From Halodesulfovibrio marinisediminis DSM 17456 (lineage in GTDB: Bacteria > Desulfobacterota > Desulfovibrionia > Desulfovibrionales > Desulfovibrionaceae), in contig NZ_FSRG01000005.1 of the NCBI RefSeq assembly GCF_900129975.1, positions 248,001-312,000 on the forward strand: a stretch of 64,000 nucleotides of DNA, given 5' to 3'. Under the pieces are notes generated by a model. The model saw only the letters and a program-made list of their open reading frames with translations. It made no database searches and was not told where the DNA came from. Shown one piece after another: positions 52,218 to 61,563 of the stretch. A program made the position numbers and the translations under genes. Numbering within the stretch: the first letter of the stretch is position 1; the number at the start of each line of letters is the position of its first letter.

Positions 52218-53440
52218 TACGCTTCTCCTTCTTTGATAAGGTCAGGGTCATCCACATGGTACTTACGGCCTTTAGGGGCAATAAGTCCCTGTGGACGGAA
52301 TACCATCATAAGTACCATCGCTGCTGCAAAAAGAAGCATGCGGTATTCGGAGAATGCACGCAGGTATTCCGGCATAAGCACAAGGAACGCAGAACCGAGG
52401 ATAACACCAAGGTTGGAACCCATGCCGCCGAGAACAACAATAGATAAGATGATTGCTGATTCCATGAAAGTGAAGCTGGCAGGGTTAATAAAGGTGGTTT
52501 TTGCGGCAAAGATTACCCCTGCAAAACCAGCCCATGCGGTACCCAGACCGAATGCCATAAGTTTAACATTAACTCGGTCGATACCCATTGCCTGACAGGC
52601 AATTTCATCTTCACGCAGTGCCTGCAATGCACGACCGATACGGGAGTTTTTGAGGCGTTGCACGGCAACCATTGTGATTATGGCGAGTACGAGAACAATG
52701 TAGTAAATGTAAATGTTGGCGTCGGCTACGGATAGTTCCATGCCGAATAGCCCCGGTCGGTCAATGTTTGAAATACCGGAAGGACCGCCAGTCAGATTAC
52801 TCCAGTTTTCCAGAACAAGACGGATAATTTCTCCGAATCCGAGAGTTACGATCGCAAGGTAGTCACCACGCAAACGTAATACAGGGAACGCAAGCATGAT
52901 GCCACCGAGACAGGCGAATAGACCACCAAGAGGTAATGCTACCCAAAAGCCGATTCCGAAATAGTGGTTGAGCAATGCATAGCTGTACGCACCGATGGCG
53001 TAGAATGCTGCATGACCAAGGAAGAGCAGACCCGCTACGCCAACAATAATGTTCAAGCCGAGGCCAAGAATGACGTATAGCAAAAACGAGATAAAAATGT
53101 TTGTTTGATACGTTGTTACAAGCCATGGCATGACTAAGCTAAGTGCAAAGATTGCAGCAAGAGCAGGCCGCGCCACTGCCGGTTCTTCCATCGCACGGGA
53201 GAACCAGAGTTGTTTTTTAGATTTTTCAGTAGATGGTGTTTCATACTGTTTGGCTTCTTTGCGAGCCAGAGCCCAACGCCATACGTAGGATAAGACAAAT
53301 ACTCCTGCGCCGACGTAGGCAAGGTTCATCCATCTCCATTCAACGGTGTTCTCGATGGTATTTACTCGAACAACCATGATAGGAAATGTAAGGAACATGA
53401 ACCACAAACTGCTAATTATGGATTGTTTCAGTCCTTGCAT
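52217..53440 (-). CDS. livM: Branched-chain amino acid ABC transporter permease LivM
   Basis: 407 residues, about ten membrane segments. Family marks are GLGLNIIVGVAGLLFLGHAA, YLAIVTLGFGEIIRLVLENW, the coupling loop LREDEIACQAMGI and VVLGGMGSNLGVILGSAF. The N-terminal 90 residues (SLWFMFLTFPIMVVR, YVWRWALARKEAKQYE) are an extra segment ahead of the core, common in proteobacterial LivM. Sixty bases follow livH. Confidence 0.94.
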   Translation of the reverse strand: MQGLKQSIISSLWFMFLTFPIMVVRVNTIENTVEWRWMNLAYVGAGVFVLSYVWRWALARKEAKQYETPSTEKSKKQLWFSRAMEEPAVARPALAAIFALSLVMPWLVTTYQTNIFISFLLYVILGLGLNIIVGVAGLLFLGHAAFYAIGAYSYALLNHYFGIGFWVALPLGGLFACLGGIMLAFPVLRLRGDYLAIVTLGFGEIIRLVLENWSNLTGGPSGISNIDRPGLFGMELSVADANIYIYYIVLVLAIITMVAVQRLKNSRIGRALQALREDEIACQAMGIDRVNVKLMAFGLGTAWAGFAGVIFAAKTTFINPASFTFMESAIILSIVVLGGMGSNLGVILGSAFLVLMPEYLRAFSEYRMLLFAAAMVLMMVFRPQGLIAPKGRKYHVDDPDLIKEGEA

Positions 53441-53500
53441 TGTATCTCTTCTGCAGAAACTGCGTTCTGCAACTCCTTCTTTCGTTACGAGTGAATACGG

Positions 53501-54409
53501 TTATACCTTTTCCACAGGCGCTTTGCCCAGAATACCGGATGGACGGAAGATAAGGAAGATTACCAGCAAGGAGAAGGCGAAAACGTCTTCGTAGTCACTG
53601 GAAATGTATCCTGCAGCATAGCTTTCCGTCAGTCCGAGGAACAACCCGCCAAGCATGGCGCCAGGAATGGAGCCGATGCCGCCGAGAACCGCAGCCGTAA
53701 ATGCTTTTACACCGGCAATAAAGCCGATCATGAAGTTAAGCTGACCTGAGTGGGTGGAAATGAGCACGCCACCAAGCGCAGCCAGTGAAGAGCCAATGAT
53801 GAAGGTGGTAGAAATAATCTTGTCGGCGTTAATGCCAAGCAGCATAGCCATTTTTCGGTTCTGCGCTGTTGCGCGCATTGCTTTACCGAGCTTGGTAAAT
53901 TTGATGAACAGGGTAAGTGCAACCATTGAGATGGCACTGGCTACAACAATAACCAAGTCTGTAGAGCCAAAAATGTATGCAATTGGCTCCATAAATTCGA
54001 AGTCTGGAATCAATGCTGGAAACGGTAAAAAGTCAGAAGTCTGCGCCAGAATGATGTAGTTCTGGAGAAAAAGTGACATACCGATAGCAGAAATAAGTGG
54101 AGAAAGGCGTGCAGCGCCGCGAAGTGGTTTGTAGGCCACTTTCTCCATGGTGTACCCGTAGGCAGAACAGTACAAGATGGCAATAACAATTGCCATAAGT
54201 AGGATTGCAACAGCAGGGAATCCGTAGACACCCATCACGCCGGCAACAATGAGGCCGGTAAATGCACCGAGCATGTAAATTTCGCCGTGGGCAAAGTTAA
54301 TAAGCTCGATAATACCGTATACCATCGTGTAGCCAATCGCGATGAGAGCATAGATACTCCCGCGCGTTAATCCGCCAAGACCCAATTCGATGAAAAATTC
54401 CCAATCCAT
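53501..54409 (-). CDS. livH: Branched-chain amino acid ABC transporter permease LivH
   Basis: 302 residues, about eight segments. LTRGSIYALIAIGYTMVYGI at the start and NFAHGEIYMLGAF are the LivH signature, with the coupling loop MRATAQNRKMAMLLGINADK and VLGGIGSIPGAMLGGLFLG. ATG 54409 starts the conserved sequence; the frame is open upstream without similarity. An attenuating hairpin (54481) separates it from livJ. Confidence 0.94.
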   Translation of the reverse strand: MDWEFFIELGLGGLTRGSIYALIAIGYTMVYGIIELINFAHGEIYMLGAFTGLIVAGVMGVYGFPAVAILLMAIVIAILYCSAYGYTMEKVAYKPLRGAARLSPLISAIGMSLFLQNYIILAQTSDFLPFPALIPDFEFMEPIAYIFGSTDLVIVVASAISMVALTLFIKFTKLGKAMRATAQNRKMAMLLGINADKIISTTFIIGSSLAALGGVLISTHSGQLNFMIGFIAGVKAFTAAVLGGIGSIPGAMLGGLFLGLTESYAAGYISSDYEDVFAFSLLVIFLIFRPSGILGKAPVEKV

Positions 54410-54480
54410 GTGTATGTCCCTGTAGGAGCGGTGCCTGTCTGCAAAAAATCGTTGCAGGTACAAGGCCAATTATCTGAGTA

Positions 54481-54514
54481 AAAACGGGGAACAATCCGAG
54501 ACTGCTCCCCGTTG
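54481..54514 (-). terminator. Intercistronic hairpin with T-run between livJ and livH
   Basis: On the minus strand ACGGGGAGCA pairs with TGTTCCCCGT, then five T. It is placed between the binding-protein gene and the permease genes, where partial termination would give the usual excess of binding protein. Confidence 0.8.
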
Positions 54515-54538
54515 TGGTTGCGGTCAAATGCGGTTGTA

Positions 54539-55660
54539 TTATTTTAGTTCTACGTACTTACCGTTTTGAACCTGGTACATGGAGAAGCCAACGCCTTCTG
54601 CGTCGCCTTTTTCGTTAAATTTAATTTTGCCCACAGGAGTTTCAACAAATTCGCTGCGGAGTTTTGCAGTTACAGCGTCGTAGTCTGTGGAATCAGCACG
54701 TTCGATTGCTGTAAGCATAGCCACTGTTGCTGCGTATGCTGCAGGGTAGAATGCACCCGGTTCAGAGCCGAACATTTCAACGTGTGCAGCAATAGCTTCT
54801 TTGTACAGTGGAAGGTTGGATACATCGATAGGGCCGGAAGCGTATACGCCTTCAGCGTTTTTGCCAGCAACTTTAATGAAAGTGTCGTCTTTTACACCGT
54901 CATCAGAAACGAAGTTTGCTTTGATGCGTTTTTTGCGCATCTGGGTGATGAGCTTGGAAGCTTCTGGATGGTAGCCACCGTAGATGACGGTATCAGCTTT
55001 GCTGCGACGAATTTTCTGAACAACGGCAGAGTAGTCAGGAGCACCAGGAGTTACGCCTTCAAACATAACAACTTCTGCTTTGCCGCCTTCTTCAATAAAT
55101 TTGCGTGCGAATTCTGCGTAGCCTTTACCGTAGTCGCCTTTGTCATGCAGTACAGCAATCTTTTTTGCACCAAGCTTTTCGATAGAGAAGTCGACACCGA
55201 GACGAGCCTGCATGTCATCAGATGCGATGGTGCGGAAGAAGGTTGGGTAGTCACCGGACTGGGTGAGCATAGGGTTGGTAGCACTAGGTGACATGGCGAT
55301 GAGCTTGCCTTCTGTGTAGATAGGAAGTGCAGCTTTAGTAGCGCCTGAGCAGATGTGACCGAGTACTATATTAGCACCGTCAGAAACGAGTTTGGTTGCT
55401 ACGTTGGTAGCCTGTTCAGGTTTGCACTGGTCATCCTGAATGAGCAGTTCAACCTGTTTGCCGTTTACACCGCCTGCAGCGTTGATTTTAGCAACAACAA
55501 CTTTTGCAGCGTTAACAGTAGGCAGACCATATGAAGCAAGGTCACCACTGTGTGCGCCGGCTACACCGAGCTTGATAGTGTCTGCTGCGAAAGCAGGTAC
55601 ACAAAATGCTGTAACGGCGAGACCGGTTATGATGGACTTAACCAAACCAGAAAATGTCAT
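54539..55660 (-). CDS. livJ: Branched-chain amino acid-binding protein LivJ/LivK
   Basis: 373 residues. The signal peptide ends VPAFAADT. Mature landmarks: IKLGVAGAHSGDLASYGLPT, INAAGGVNGKQVELLIQDDQ, GHICSGATKAALPIY, and PSATNPMLTQSGDYPTFFRT, as in type I periplasmic amino acid receptors. GGAGGAAC lies before the ATG at 55660. First gene of the five-gene liv operon; the usual substrate is Leu/Ile/Val, but related receptors bind other amino acids. Confidence 0.93.
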   Translation of the reverse strand: MTFSGLVKSIITGLAVTAFCVPAFAADTIKLGVAGAHSGDLASYGLPTVNAAKVVVAKINAAGGVNGKQVELLIQDDQCKPEQATNVATKLVSDGANIVLGHICSGATKAALPIYTEGKLIAMSPSATNPMLTQSGDYPTFFRTIASDDMQARLGVDFSIEKLGAKKIAVLHDKGDYGKGYAEFARKFIEEGGKAEVVMFEGVTPGAPDYSAVVQKIRRSKADTVIYGGYHPEASKLITQMRKKRIKANFVSDDGVKDDTFIKVAGKNAEGVYASGPIDVSNLPLYKEAIAAHVEMFGSEPGAFYPAAYAATVAMLTAIERADSTDYDAVTAKLRSEFVETPVGKIKFNEKGDAEGVGFSMYQVQNGKYVELK

Positions 55661-56320
55661 ATGTTCCTCCAGCGTTGAAAATCGTATTGCCTGATATCTT
55701 AGCAATATGGTTGTTAGTGCGCGTGTCGTCTAGGGTGAAACAGAAAAAATAACGTCCCCTTAATTTTCTTTGTTCACGAAAATACTAAAATTGTCAAAAG
55801 CAAAACGGTACTTTTTATCAAAAAAGTAAAATTTATATGACATATTCTCAATATATCAGATTTGATGTATATAAAGCTCCCATTATATCTTGATATAACA
55901 GATAATGTTTTGTGCTCATAAAAAATGCAGTTGCGCTCAGTATTTTTAAAAAAGTTGATAATCTAGTGTAGAAAATTTTGTTTTGTTGCGTGTTTCATCA
56001 ATTAAGTGGGCAAGTATGATGAAAGGAGAAGGGGGCAGGGATGGGACGGTCTTTTTTAGCAAAAAAAGAATGCCTCCTCGTTGTATGCGCCTTTGCACGG
56101 GCTTTGTTATGAGGTGGTCTTTTTACAAAAAATGTGATTTATGCTTGGAGAGCAGATCCTGCTTGTATATAATGATCGGTGTTTTTATGCTGTGAAGATG
56201 AGCAGTGCAAAACTAGCGTGTTGCTCCAATTGACCGCTGCGATTGTTTCCCGTATGTCATCCGCTTATAAAATGTTCATAATCGCGTTGATGCGAAGAAA
56301 TAGATTTAGAGGACGTATTC
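55661..56320. other. Intergenic region livJ / glnS, AT-rich
   Basis: 660 bases between divergent genes. 55740-55960 is strongly AT-rich with near-palindromic ATATC/GATAT elements (around 55850-55905), possibly the liv control region. The frame at 55983-56195 has no ribosome binding site worth naming and odd composition. No RNA gene was recognised. Confidence 0.4.
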
Positions 56321-58027
56321 ATGAGTAAGGCTCCTGTAGCACCTGAAGAGAACAACGAAGGAACTAGTCTGGATTTTATCCGTACTATCATTGCTGAAGA
56401 TTGTGAGAGCGGTAAATACGATGGTCGCGTACATACTCGCTTCCCGCCGGAGCCGAACGGCTACTTGCATCTTGGGCATGCTAAATCCATCTGCTTGAAC
56501 TTTGGTATTGCGCAAGAGCACGAAGGCGGCATCTGCAACCTTCGTTTTGACGACACAAACCCGTTGAAAGAAGAAGACGAATACGTAAGATCCATTCAGG
56601 AAGACGTAAAATGGCTCGGATTCGACTGGGGTGAAAAGCCGTTTTACACTTCTGACTATTTTGAAGTGCTTTACGGTCATGCTGTAAAACTTATTGAAAT
56701 GGGTAAAGCTTATGTGGATCACTCCACTCCGGAAGAAATTCGTGAAATGCGCGGCACTCTCACAGAGCCGGGTACTGACAGCCCATATCGTAACCGCAGT
56801 GTAGAAGAGAACCTTGATCTCTTTGCACGTATGCGTAACGGTGAATTTGCTGACGGTGAATGTGTTCTGCGTGCTAAAATCGACATGGCTTCACCGAACA
56901 TCATCATGCGTGACCCTGCTCTTTACCGTATCCGTAGAGCGCACCATCATCGTACTGGTGATGACTGGTGCATTTATCCGATGTATGATTTTGCACATTG
57001 TCTTTCTGATTCTCAGGAGCACATTACACACTCTATTTGTACTCTTGAGTTTGAGAACAACCGTGAGCTCTACGACTGGTTGCTGGACACCCTCAATGTG
57101 TACCACCCTCAGCAGATTGAATTTGCACGCCTGAATCTGACCCATACAGTTCTTTCCAAGCGTAAGCTAATTCAGCTTGTGGAAGAAGACCACGTACGTG
57201 GTTGGGATGACCCGCGCATGCCGACCATTTCTGGCCTGCGTCGTCGTGGCTGTCCTCCTGAAGCAATCCGTGAGTTTTGTTCCCGTATCGGTGTAGCAAA
57301 AGCTGATTCTATGGTTGATGCAGCTATGCTTGAATTCTGCATGCGTGAAAAGCTTAATGCAGTTGCTCCGCGTCTTATGGGTGTTATCGATCCGGTAAAA
57401 GTTGTGATCACTAACTATCCTGAAGATCAGGTTGAAGAATTTGAAATGCCGCTTCATCCGGAACTGGAAGAATACGGCAAGCGTACCGTACCATTCTCCC
57501 GTGAATTCTATATTGAGCGTGCAGACTTCCGTGAAGAAGCACCACGGAAATTCTTCCGTCTTTCTATTGGTAAAGAAGTACGTCTTCGTTATGCGTACTA
57601 CGTAACCTGTACTGGCGTTGTGAAAGACGAGAACGGTGAGATTGTTGAGATCCATTGTACCTACGATCCTGCGACTAAAGGCGGTTGGTCTGAAGATGGT
57701 CGTAAGGTTAAAGGTACTCTGCATTGGGTTTCTGTAAAACACGCAGTGCCTGCTGAAGTTCGTCTTTACGAGCCGCTTTTCGAAAAAGAGAATCCGAACA
57801 AGGTTGAAGAAGGTAAGACCTTTATCGATTACATCAACCCTGATTCTGAAAAAATTATCACAGCGTACCTTGAGCCTCGCCTTGCAGAATGCAAAGCTGG
57901 CGAGCGTGTTCAGTTCGAGCGTATGGGCTACTACTGTGTTGACCCTGATTCTACTGAAGAGAAGCCAGTGTTCAACCGCACAGCAACACTTCGTGATACT
58001 TGGAAGCGAGTAGAGCGCAACCAATAG
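56321..58027 (+). CDS. glnS: Glutaminyl-tRNA synthetase
   Basis: 568 residues, class I synthetase. It has the HIGH equivalent [16 protein letters not shown] (about 42-57), [12 protein letters not shown], the KMSKS equivalent VLSKRKL (about 278), and a GlnRS-type C-terminal beta-barrel with [20 protein letters not shown]. It charges tRNA-Gln directly. A tRNA-Gln gene follows 180 bases downstream, beyond a terminator, and then tRNA-Glu. Long opposite-strand frames here are shadows. Confidence 0.96.
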   Translation: MSKAPVAPEENNEGTSLDFIRTIIAEDCESGKYDGRVHTRFPPEPNGYLHLGHAKSICLNFGIAQEHEGGICNLRFDDTNPLKEEDEYVRSIQEDVKWLGFDWGEKPFYTSDYFEVLYGHAVKLIEMGKAYVDHSTPEEIREMRGTLTEPGTDSPYRNRSVEENLDLFARMRNGEFADGECVLRAKIDMASPNIIMRDPALYRIRRAHHHRTGDDWCIYPMYDFAHCLSDSQEHITHSICTLEFENNRELYDWLLDTLNVYHPQQIEFARLNLTHTVLSKRKLIQLVEEDHVRGWDDPRMPTISGLRRRGCPPEAIREFCSRIGVAKADSMVDAAMLEFCMREKLNAVAPRLMGVIDPVKVVITNYPEDQVEEFEMPLHPELEEYGKRTVPFSREFYIERADFREEAPRKFFRLSIGKEVRLRYAYYVTCTGVVKDENGEIVEIHCTYDPATKGGWSEDGRKVKGTLHWVSVKHAVPAEVRLYEPLFEKENPNKVEEGKTFIDYINPDSEKIITAYLEPRLAECKAGERVQFERMGYYCVDPDSTEEKPVFNRTATLRDTWKRVERNQ

Positions 58028-58051
58028 TTGTGTTGCCACTATTGAGATTAG

Positions 58052-58087
58052 AAAAGCCCCTGCTCATAGCAACAGGGGCTTTTTTTA
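58052..58087 (+). terminator. Terminator of glnS
   Basis: AAAAGCCCCTG pairs with CAGGGGCTTTT, then more T. Confidence 0.92.
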
Positions 58088-58158
58088 TGGGGTTGAATTG
58101 AGATAGCGAAGGGAAGTGGGTAACTGCGAAATGAAATATACTTTTTTTAGAATTTTCG

Positions 58159-58187
58159 TTGACAGAGGGCTGGCTTTTCCATAGAAA
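58159..58187 (+). promoter_or_regulatory. Promoter of the tRNA-Gln / tRNA-Glu unit
   Basis: TTGACA (58159-58164), a 17-bp spacer and TAGAAA (58182-58187), 17 bases before tRNA-Gln. Confidence 0.78.
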
Positions 58188-58204
58188 CACTTCTCGCAAC
58201 TTGT

Positions 58205-58279
58205 TGGGCTATCGTTCAATTGGCAGGACGACGGGTTCTGGCTCCGTTAATCAAGGTTCGAGTCCTTGTAGCCCAGCCA
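58205..58279 (+). tRNA. tRNA-Gln (anticodon CTG)
   Basis: Acceptor TGGGCTA pairs with TAGCCCA. The anticodon arm is ACGGG-TTCTGGC-TCCGT, giving anticodon CTG, and the T-loop is GTTCGAGTC. CCA is encoded. It is located behind glnS. Confidence 0.95.
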
Positions 58280-58333
58280 TTAAGTTAGTTAGATTAAAAC
58301 AAGGTCAGAAGTTTTAATCTGCATATATGACGC

Positions 58334-58411
58334 GTCCCCATCGTCTAGCCTGGCCCAGGACACCTGCCTTTCACGCAGGCGACGGGGGTTCAAATCCCCC
58401 TGGGGACGCCA
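58334..58411 (+). tRNA. tRNA-Glu (anticodon TTC), second intact copy
   Basis: Identical over the whole gene to 2559-2636, without an inserted element. It lies 54 bases after tRNA-Gln and probably shares its transcript. Confidence 0.97.
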
Positions 58412-58421
58412 AATGAAAGTT

Positions 58422-58454
58422 AAGGACTTACACGAAAGTGTAAGTCCTTTTTTC
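58422..58454 (+). terminator. Family terminator after tRNA-Glu
   Basis: AAGGACTTACAC-GAAA-GTGTAAGTCCTT with a T-run. Confidence 0.9.
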
Positions 58455-58597
58455 GTTGGTCCATCTTGAGTGGTCTAAGCTTTTTGCAGGGGGAATGTTG
58501 GTGTGTGTTGGTGAATCGACTGAATTATAGGCGTTAATGTAAGTAAGTGTGATGCAATAACGGGCAGTTTTGAAAGAGACGGTCCGTTTTTTTGTAA

Positions 58598-59776
58598 TTA
58601 CTTCGCAATACAATAGAGAATTGTTTCGTTAAACCACACGCTATGATGCCCGACATAGAATGAATACCCGAGATTCGCGTCCAGTAAGAACTTTGGTATG
58701 TTTACAAGATCGTTACCGTTGTTCGTATGGTATATAGAAACCATAAGCTTAGGACGATGGGCACGAATCGTCTGCATTGCGCCTTCAAGCACTGGAATTT
58801 CTGCGCCTTCAACATCTAATTTGATGAGTGTGGGAGCAGGCTTGTCTGAAAAATATTCATCAATACTCGTTGTTGAACATGACGCTTCGGCGGTACCTGA
58901 AGAGATGACACTGGAATACCCTTGGGTTGGGTTGGTAATGGAAAGCTTCAGTGTGGTTGTATTCTTCCAGAGTGCCTTGTTCTCTAAGTGAATGGCCGGG
59001 GATTGTGCGGTACGCTTGAGTGAAAGCTTGTAGCATTCAGGTACCGGTTCAAAGCCATAGAGAGCGCCGCTCTCTCCAATCGCTTTCGTAAGTTTTACGG
59101 ATGTTTTTCCGTCACAGATGCCGCCTTCACAGAGGATGTCGCCTTCTTCAGCATGCACCACAGGGTGAAAGTACTGTGGGTACAGGGCAAGATGTGTGTA
59201 GCTGAAATCTCCAAGCAGCCTTGCTTTACATATTCCTAAGTAGGCTTGCTTGCTTTCCGCATCACTCAATTGATTGTAGCAGGCAGCCATGTTCATAATA
59301 TCTTCAGGACGCAGTGGTTCAGGCGTAAATTCATCAAAGAATCTGCTGACAGAATTCTTTTCTACTGAAGGATTGAGAATATTTTTGTTGGCAAGGTGGC
59401 GAACCAAAAATGAAATACCGGAATGTCCTGGTCGTCTAGCTGTTAGCGAGGTGAATATGTGGACTTTCTGTTCGCTGGAAAGTGTTTCGACATCACGCAC
59501 AATTACATCAGATTCAGCTTTGTATACTGATGCATTCGGTGAAAATGTATAGAAAACAGGGAGGGTGGTGTATCGTTTCTGATAATAGGCGATTGCTTCA
59601 TTCAGTATTTCGCGGCGGCAGACAACTACAGTATCTTCTGGGGTGATAGTATCAACTATAGGCCGTTGCGCTGGCAGAGTAAGGAGCGTTTCAATAAATC
59701 CGGCATACACAGGCGATGAGAGCTCATGATATTCGGCAAGCTCTGCTGCCAGTCTTTCAGTTGAAGAAATAGTCAT
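58598..59776 (-). CDS. FkbM-family methyltransferase
   Basis: 392 residues. The C-terminal 200 residues are the FkbM domain: EGDILCEGGICDGKTSVKLT (motif I region), GALYGFEPVPECYKLS, ENKALWKN, TSIDEYF, and LIKLDVEGAEIPVLEGA. The N-terminal half is an alpha/beta region without clear family. FkbM enzymes methylate sugars or polyketides; the target here is unknown and no glycan cluster is adjacent. ATG 59776 with AAAGGA before it is preferred to ATG 59824. Confidence 0.87.
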   Translation of the reverse strand: MTISSTERLAAELAEYHELSSPVYAGFIETLLTLPAQRPIVDTITPEDTVVVCRREILNEAIAYYQKRYTTLPVFYTFSPNASVYKAESDVIVRDVETLSSEQKVHIFTSLTARRPGHSGISFLVRHLANKNILNPSVEKNSVSRFFDEFTPEPLRPEDIMNMAACYNQLSDAESKQAYLGICKARLLGDFSYTHLALYPQYFHPVVHAEEGDILCEGGICDGKTSVKLTKAIGESGALYGFEPVPECYKLSLKRTAQSPAIHLENKALWKNTTTLKLSITNPTQGYSSVISSGTAEASCSTTSIDEYFSDKPAPTLIKLDVEGAEIPVLEGAMQTIRAHRPKLMVSIYHTNNGNDLVNIPKFLLDANLGYSFYVGHHSVWFNETILYCIAK

Positions 59777-60088
59777 TGAGTGTGTCCTTTGCGATTTGCG
59801 TGAAATACGTTGGCTACTCATCATATTTTAGTGCACCTTTCAAGTGAAGTATTCCGTTCTGCACTGTCGCAGGAAAAAATAAAACGCATCATCCTGTAAA
59901 AATATGAAGAGACGTTGCTGATATATGGCATTGCGCTTACGCAGGCTGTTAGCTCATATTTTTTCTTTGTTATCGTGATTGACGAACGTACTATTGCCAT
60001 AGTGGTAATGTGCGTTAAGGGAATTGCAGATGGTGCTAAGGAAGGTGCTGGGGGGATAGTGATAAGAGTCTCAGCAAGTTGCTAGACG
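59777..60088. other. Intergenic, no gene seen
   Basis: 310 bases upstream of the FkbM gene with no supported frame. It should contain the leftward promoter of that gene, which I could not place. Confidence 0.35.
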
Positions 60089-60208
60089 TTGACACTCTAA
60101 TAACGTGGCTATTGTTGGATGTGTCAGGATAATCATTCTATTTGGTTTGATTTTACCTGTCTTTTACACAGGGGACGAAGAATAAGTCCTTTTGGATATA
60201 TTTTGTAA
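60089..60208 (+). pseudogene. Decayed tRNA-Glu relic with promoter trace
   Basis: TTGACA at 60089-60094 is followed by a region that aligns with tRNA-Glu from about 60127. The anticodon arm reads CCTGTCTTTTACACAGG (60156-60172), 14 of 17 matches to CCTGCCTTTCACGCAGG with all three changes being transitions. Upstream TTTGGTTT matches CCTGGCCC by C-to-T only. The T-arm and acceptor are degenerate. A perfect family terminator follows at 60209, as it does after the real copies. Confidence 0.5.
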
Positions 60209-60245
60209 ATTAAGCTCTTACACGAAAGTGTAAGAGCTTTTTTGT
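60209..60245 (+). terminator. Family terminator after the tRNA-Glu relic
   Basis: AAGCTCTTACAC-GAAA-GTGTAAGAGCTT with six to seven T. The core is identical to the copy behind the right attachment site at 9870. Confidence 0.88.
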
Positions 60246-60344
60246 TTTTCAGGTGTGGAAAGTATAGGCCTAAAGTGTTTTCCAAGCTTAACCGTTTGAA
60301 AATGAATGAGATTATCCTCAAGGTGAGAATTTTAGAGAAAAATC

Positions 60345-60376
60345 TTGACCTTCCCCCTAGGGGGCAGGGCTAGGGT
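60345..60376 (+). promoter_or_regulatory. MerR-type promoter/operator
   Basis: -35 TTGACC (60345-60350), a 20-bp spacer and TAGGGT (60371-60376). The spacer contains a near-perfect dyad CCTTCCCCCTAGGGGGCAGG (60349-60368) centred between the boxes. An over-long spacer with a central dyad is the hallmark of MerR-family activation. It points toward the microcompartment operon, whose first start codon is about 350 bases downstream. Confidence 0.6.
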
Positions 60377-60724
60377 TACTCACACTCATAAAAGGTTCGT
60401 GATTATTTCTCGAACATTCCTTTGCTATTTTGAAGTGTTACTTGTTTTTGCTGCATGAATTGCTCTGTATACTAACGGGTTATGCATGAATCAGATTGTT
60501 TTTTGATCAAACATAAAACCGGATTCTGTCTCAGTGCAAATAACAGTGCGTTTTCTCTTTCTATTTATCTACTTACCGTTGTTTGTTTTTGTTGTCGTTT
60601 GATTTGTAACAGTTTGCTTTTGTTACGAATTTAAAAACTGACCTGTCCGGAGAAGTATGAGGCTAGCAAGTGAAGTTAATCTTTCAATCTATGCGCAATC
60701 ATAGGCTGAAGGAGGGAGGCATCA
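60377..60724 (+). promoter_or_regulatory. Long leader of the microcompartment operon
   Basis: Contains GTTCG/CGAAC (near 60390-60411) and GTAACA/TGTTAC (near 60607-60628) dyads, either of which could be an operator. No real gene is seen; the only frames are a few codons long. Confidence 0.4.
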
Positions 60725-61066
60725 ATGCTGATGCAAACCGCGAACAATGTAACCCAAATAGGAAAGGAGAGTGTCGAAATGAGTAAAAATGATGCGTTAG
60801 GCATGGTTGAAACAAAAGGATTGGTTGGCTCAATAGAAGCTGCTGATGCCATGGTGAAGGCTGCGAACGTTATCTTAGTGGGAAGAGAATCCATTGGTGC
60901 GGGTTTAGTAACAGTCATGGTGCGTGGCGATGTTGGTGCCGTTAAGGCGGCAACTGATGCAGGTGCTGCCGCAGCTCAGCGTGTTGGAGAAGTGATGTCT
61001 GTTCATGTCATCCCTCGTCCGCATGCTGATGTTGAGACCCTTCTTCCAGCTAACGCTTCAAAGTAA
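60725..61066 (+). CDS. Bacterial microcompartment shell protein (BMC-H), with possible N-terminal extension
   Basis: 113 residues from ATG 60725, or 95 from ATG 60779. The BMC domain starts [20 protein letters not shown], has [19 protein letters not shown], and ends [16 protein letters not shown]. It forms shell hexamers. Both starts have strong ribosome binding sites: GAAGGAGGGAGG before 60725 and AAAGGAGAG before 60779. The 18-residue extension ([18 protein letters not shown]) is absent from standard BMC-H, so two forms may be made. First gene of a choline-utilisation operon, judging from cutC downstream. Confidence 0.9.
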   Translation: MLMQTANNVTQIGKESVEMSKNDALGMVETKGLVGSIEAADAMVKAANVILVGRESIGAGLVTVMVRGDVGAVKAATDAGAAAAQRVGEVMSVHVIPRPHADVETLLPANASK

Positions 61067-61258
61067 AAAACAAAGATAAGCCTCATTCGCCAAGACGTTG
61101 CGTCCGTACAGTGCTGAAAAGATCCGGTTGTGTTCCTTCTGTTTTGTCAGCCTGAAAGCTTACATTGTTTTTTTATCCAAAAAGTCTGCCCTAAGGGTAA
61201 GTTTTTAATAACTCACTAAGATTACAGCAGATGAAACCATAACAAAGGAGAACTTTTC
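61067..61258. other. Gap between shell genes, no feature seen
   Basis: About 190 bases, unusually long inside a microcompartment operon. No clear terminator or frame; AAAGGAG at the right end belongs to the next gene. Confidence 0.35.
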
Positions 61259-61558
61259 ATGCGTTACCGCGGTGAAAATGCATTGGGTCTCATTGAAACA
61301 CTGGGCATGGTTCCAGCGTTGTACGGTGCAGATTGCATGCTTAAAGCAGCAGATGTTGAGCTTGTTTCATACGAAAACATTGGCTCTACCCTTGTTACCG
61401 TAATGGTTAAGGGCGATGTGGCAGCTGTTCAGGCAGCTGTAGAAGCTGGTGCAGCTGCAGCAGCAAAAATCGGTAAAGTTACAGCCAAGAACGTAATGGC
61501 ACGTCCTGAGCCAAGAGTCGGCGATATTGTTTCTGTACACGATATTGATGTGGAGTAA
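61259..61558 (+). CDS. Bacterial microcompartment shell protein (BMC-H)
   Basis: 99 residues: NALGLIETLGMVPALYGADC, then VMVKGDVAAVQAAVEAGAAA and MARPEPRVGDIV. Standard hexameric shell protein length. AAAGGAG lies eight bases before the ATG. Six bases separate it from the third shell gene. Confidence 0.94.
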   Translation: MRYRGENALGLIETLGMVPALYGADCMLKAADVELVSYENIGSTLVTVMVKGDVAAVQAAVEAGAAAAAKIGKVTAKNVMARPEPRVGDIVSVHDIDVE

Positions 61559-61563
61559 GCGAC

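Noticed and set aside
55983-56195. 70-codon gene before glnS
   Set aside because: Composition is Cys/Met/Arg-heavy and unlike a protein; no supporting context.
57167-58039. 290-codon minus-strand frame opposite glnS
   Set aside because: It lies wholly over a well-supported glnS, has no family resemblance, and arises from biased codon use of the real gene.
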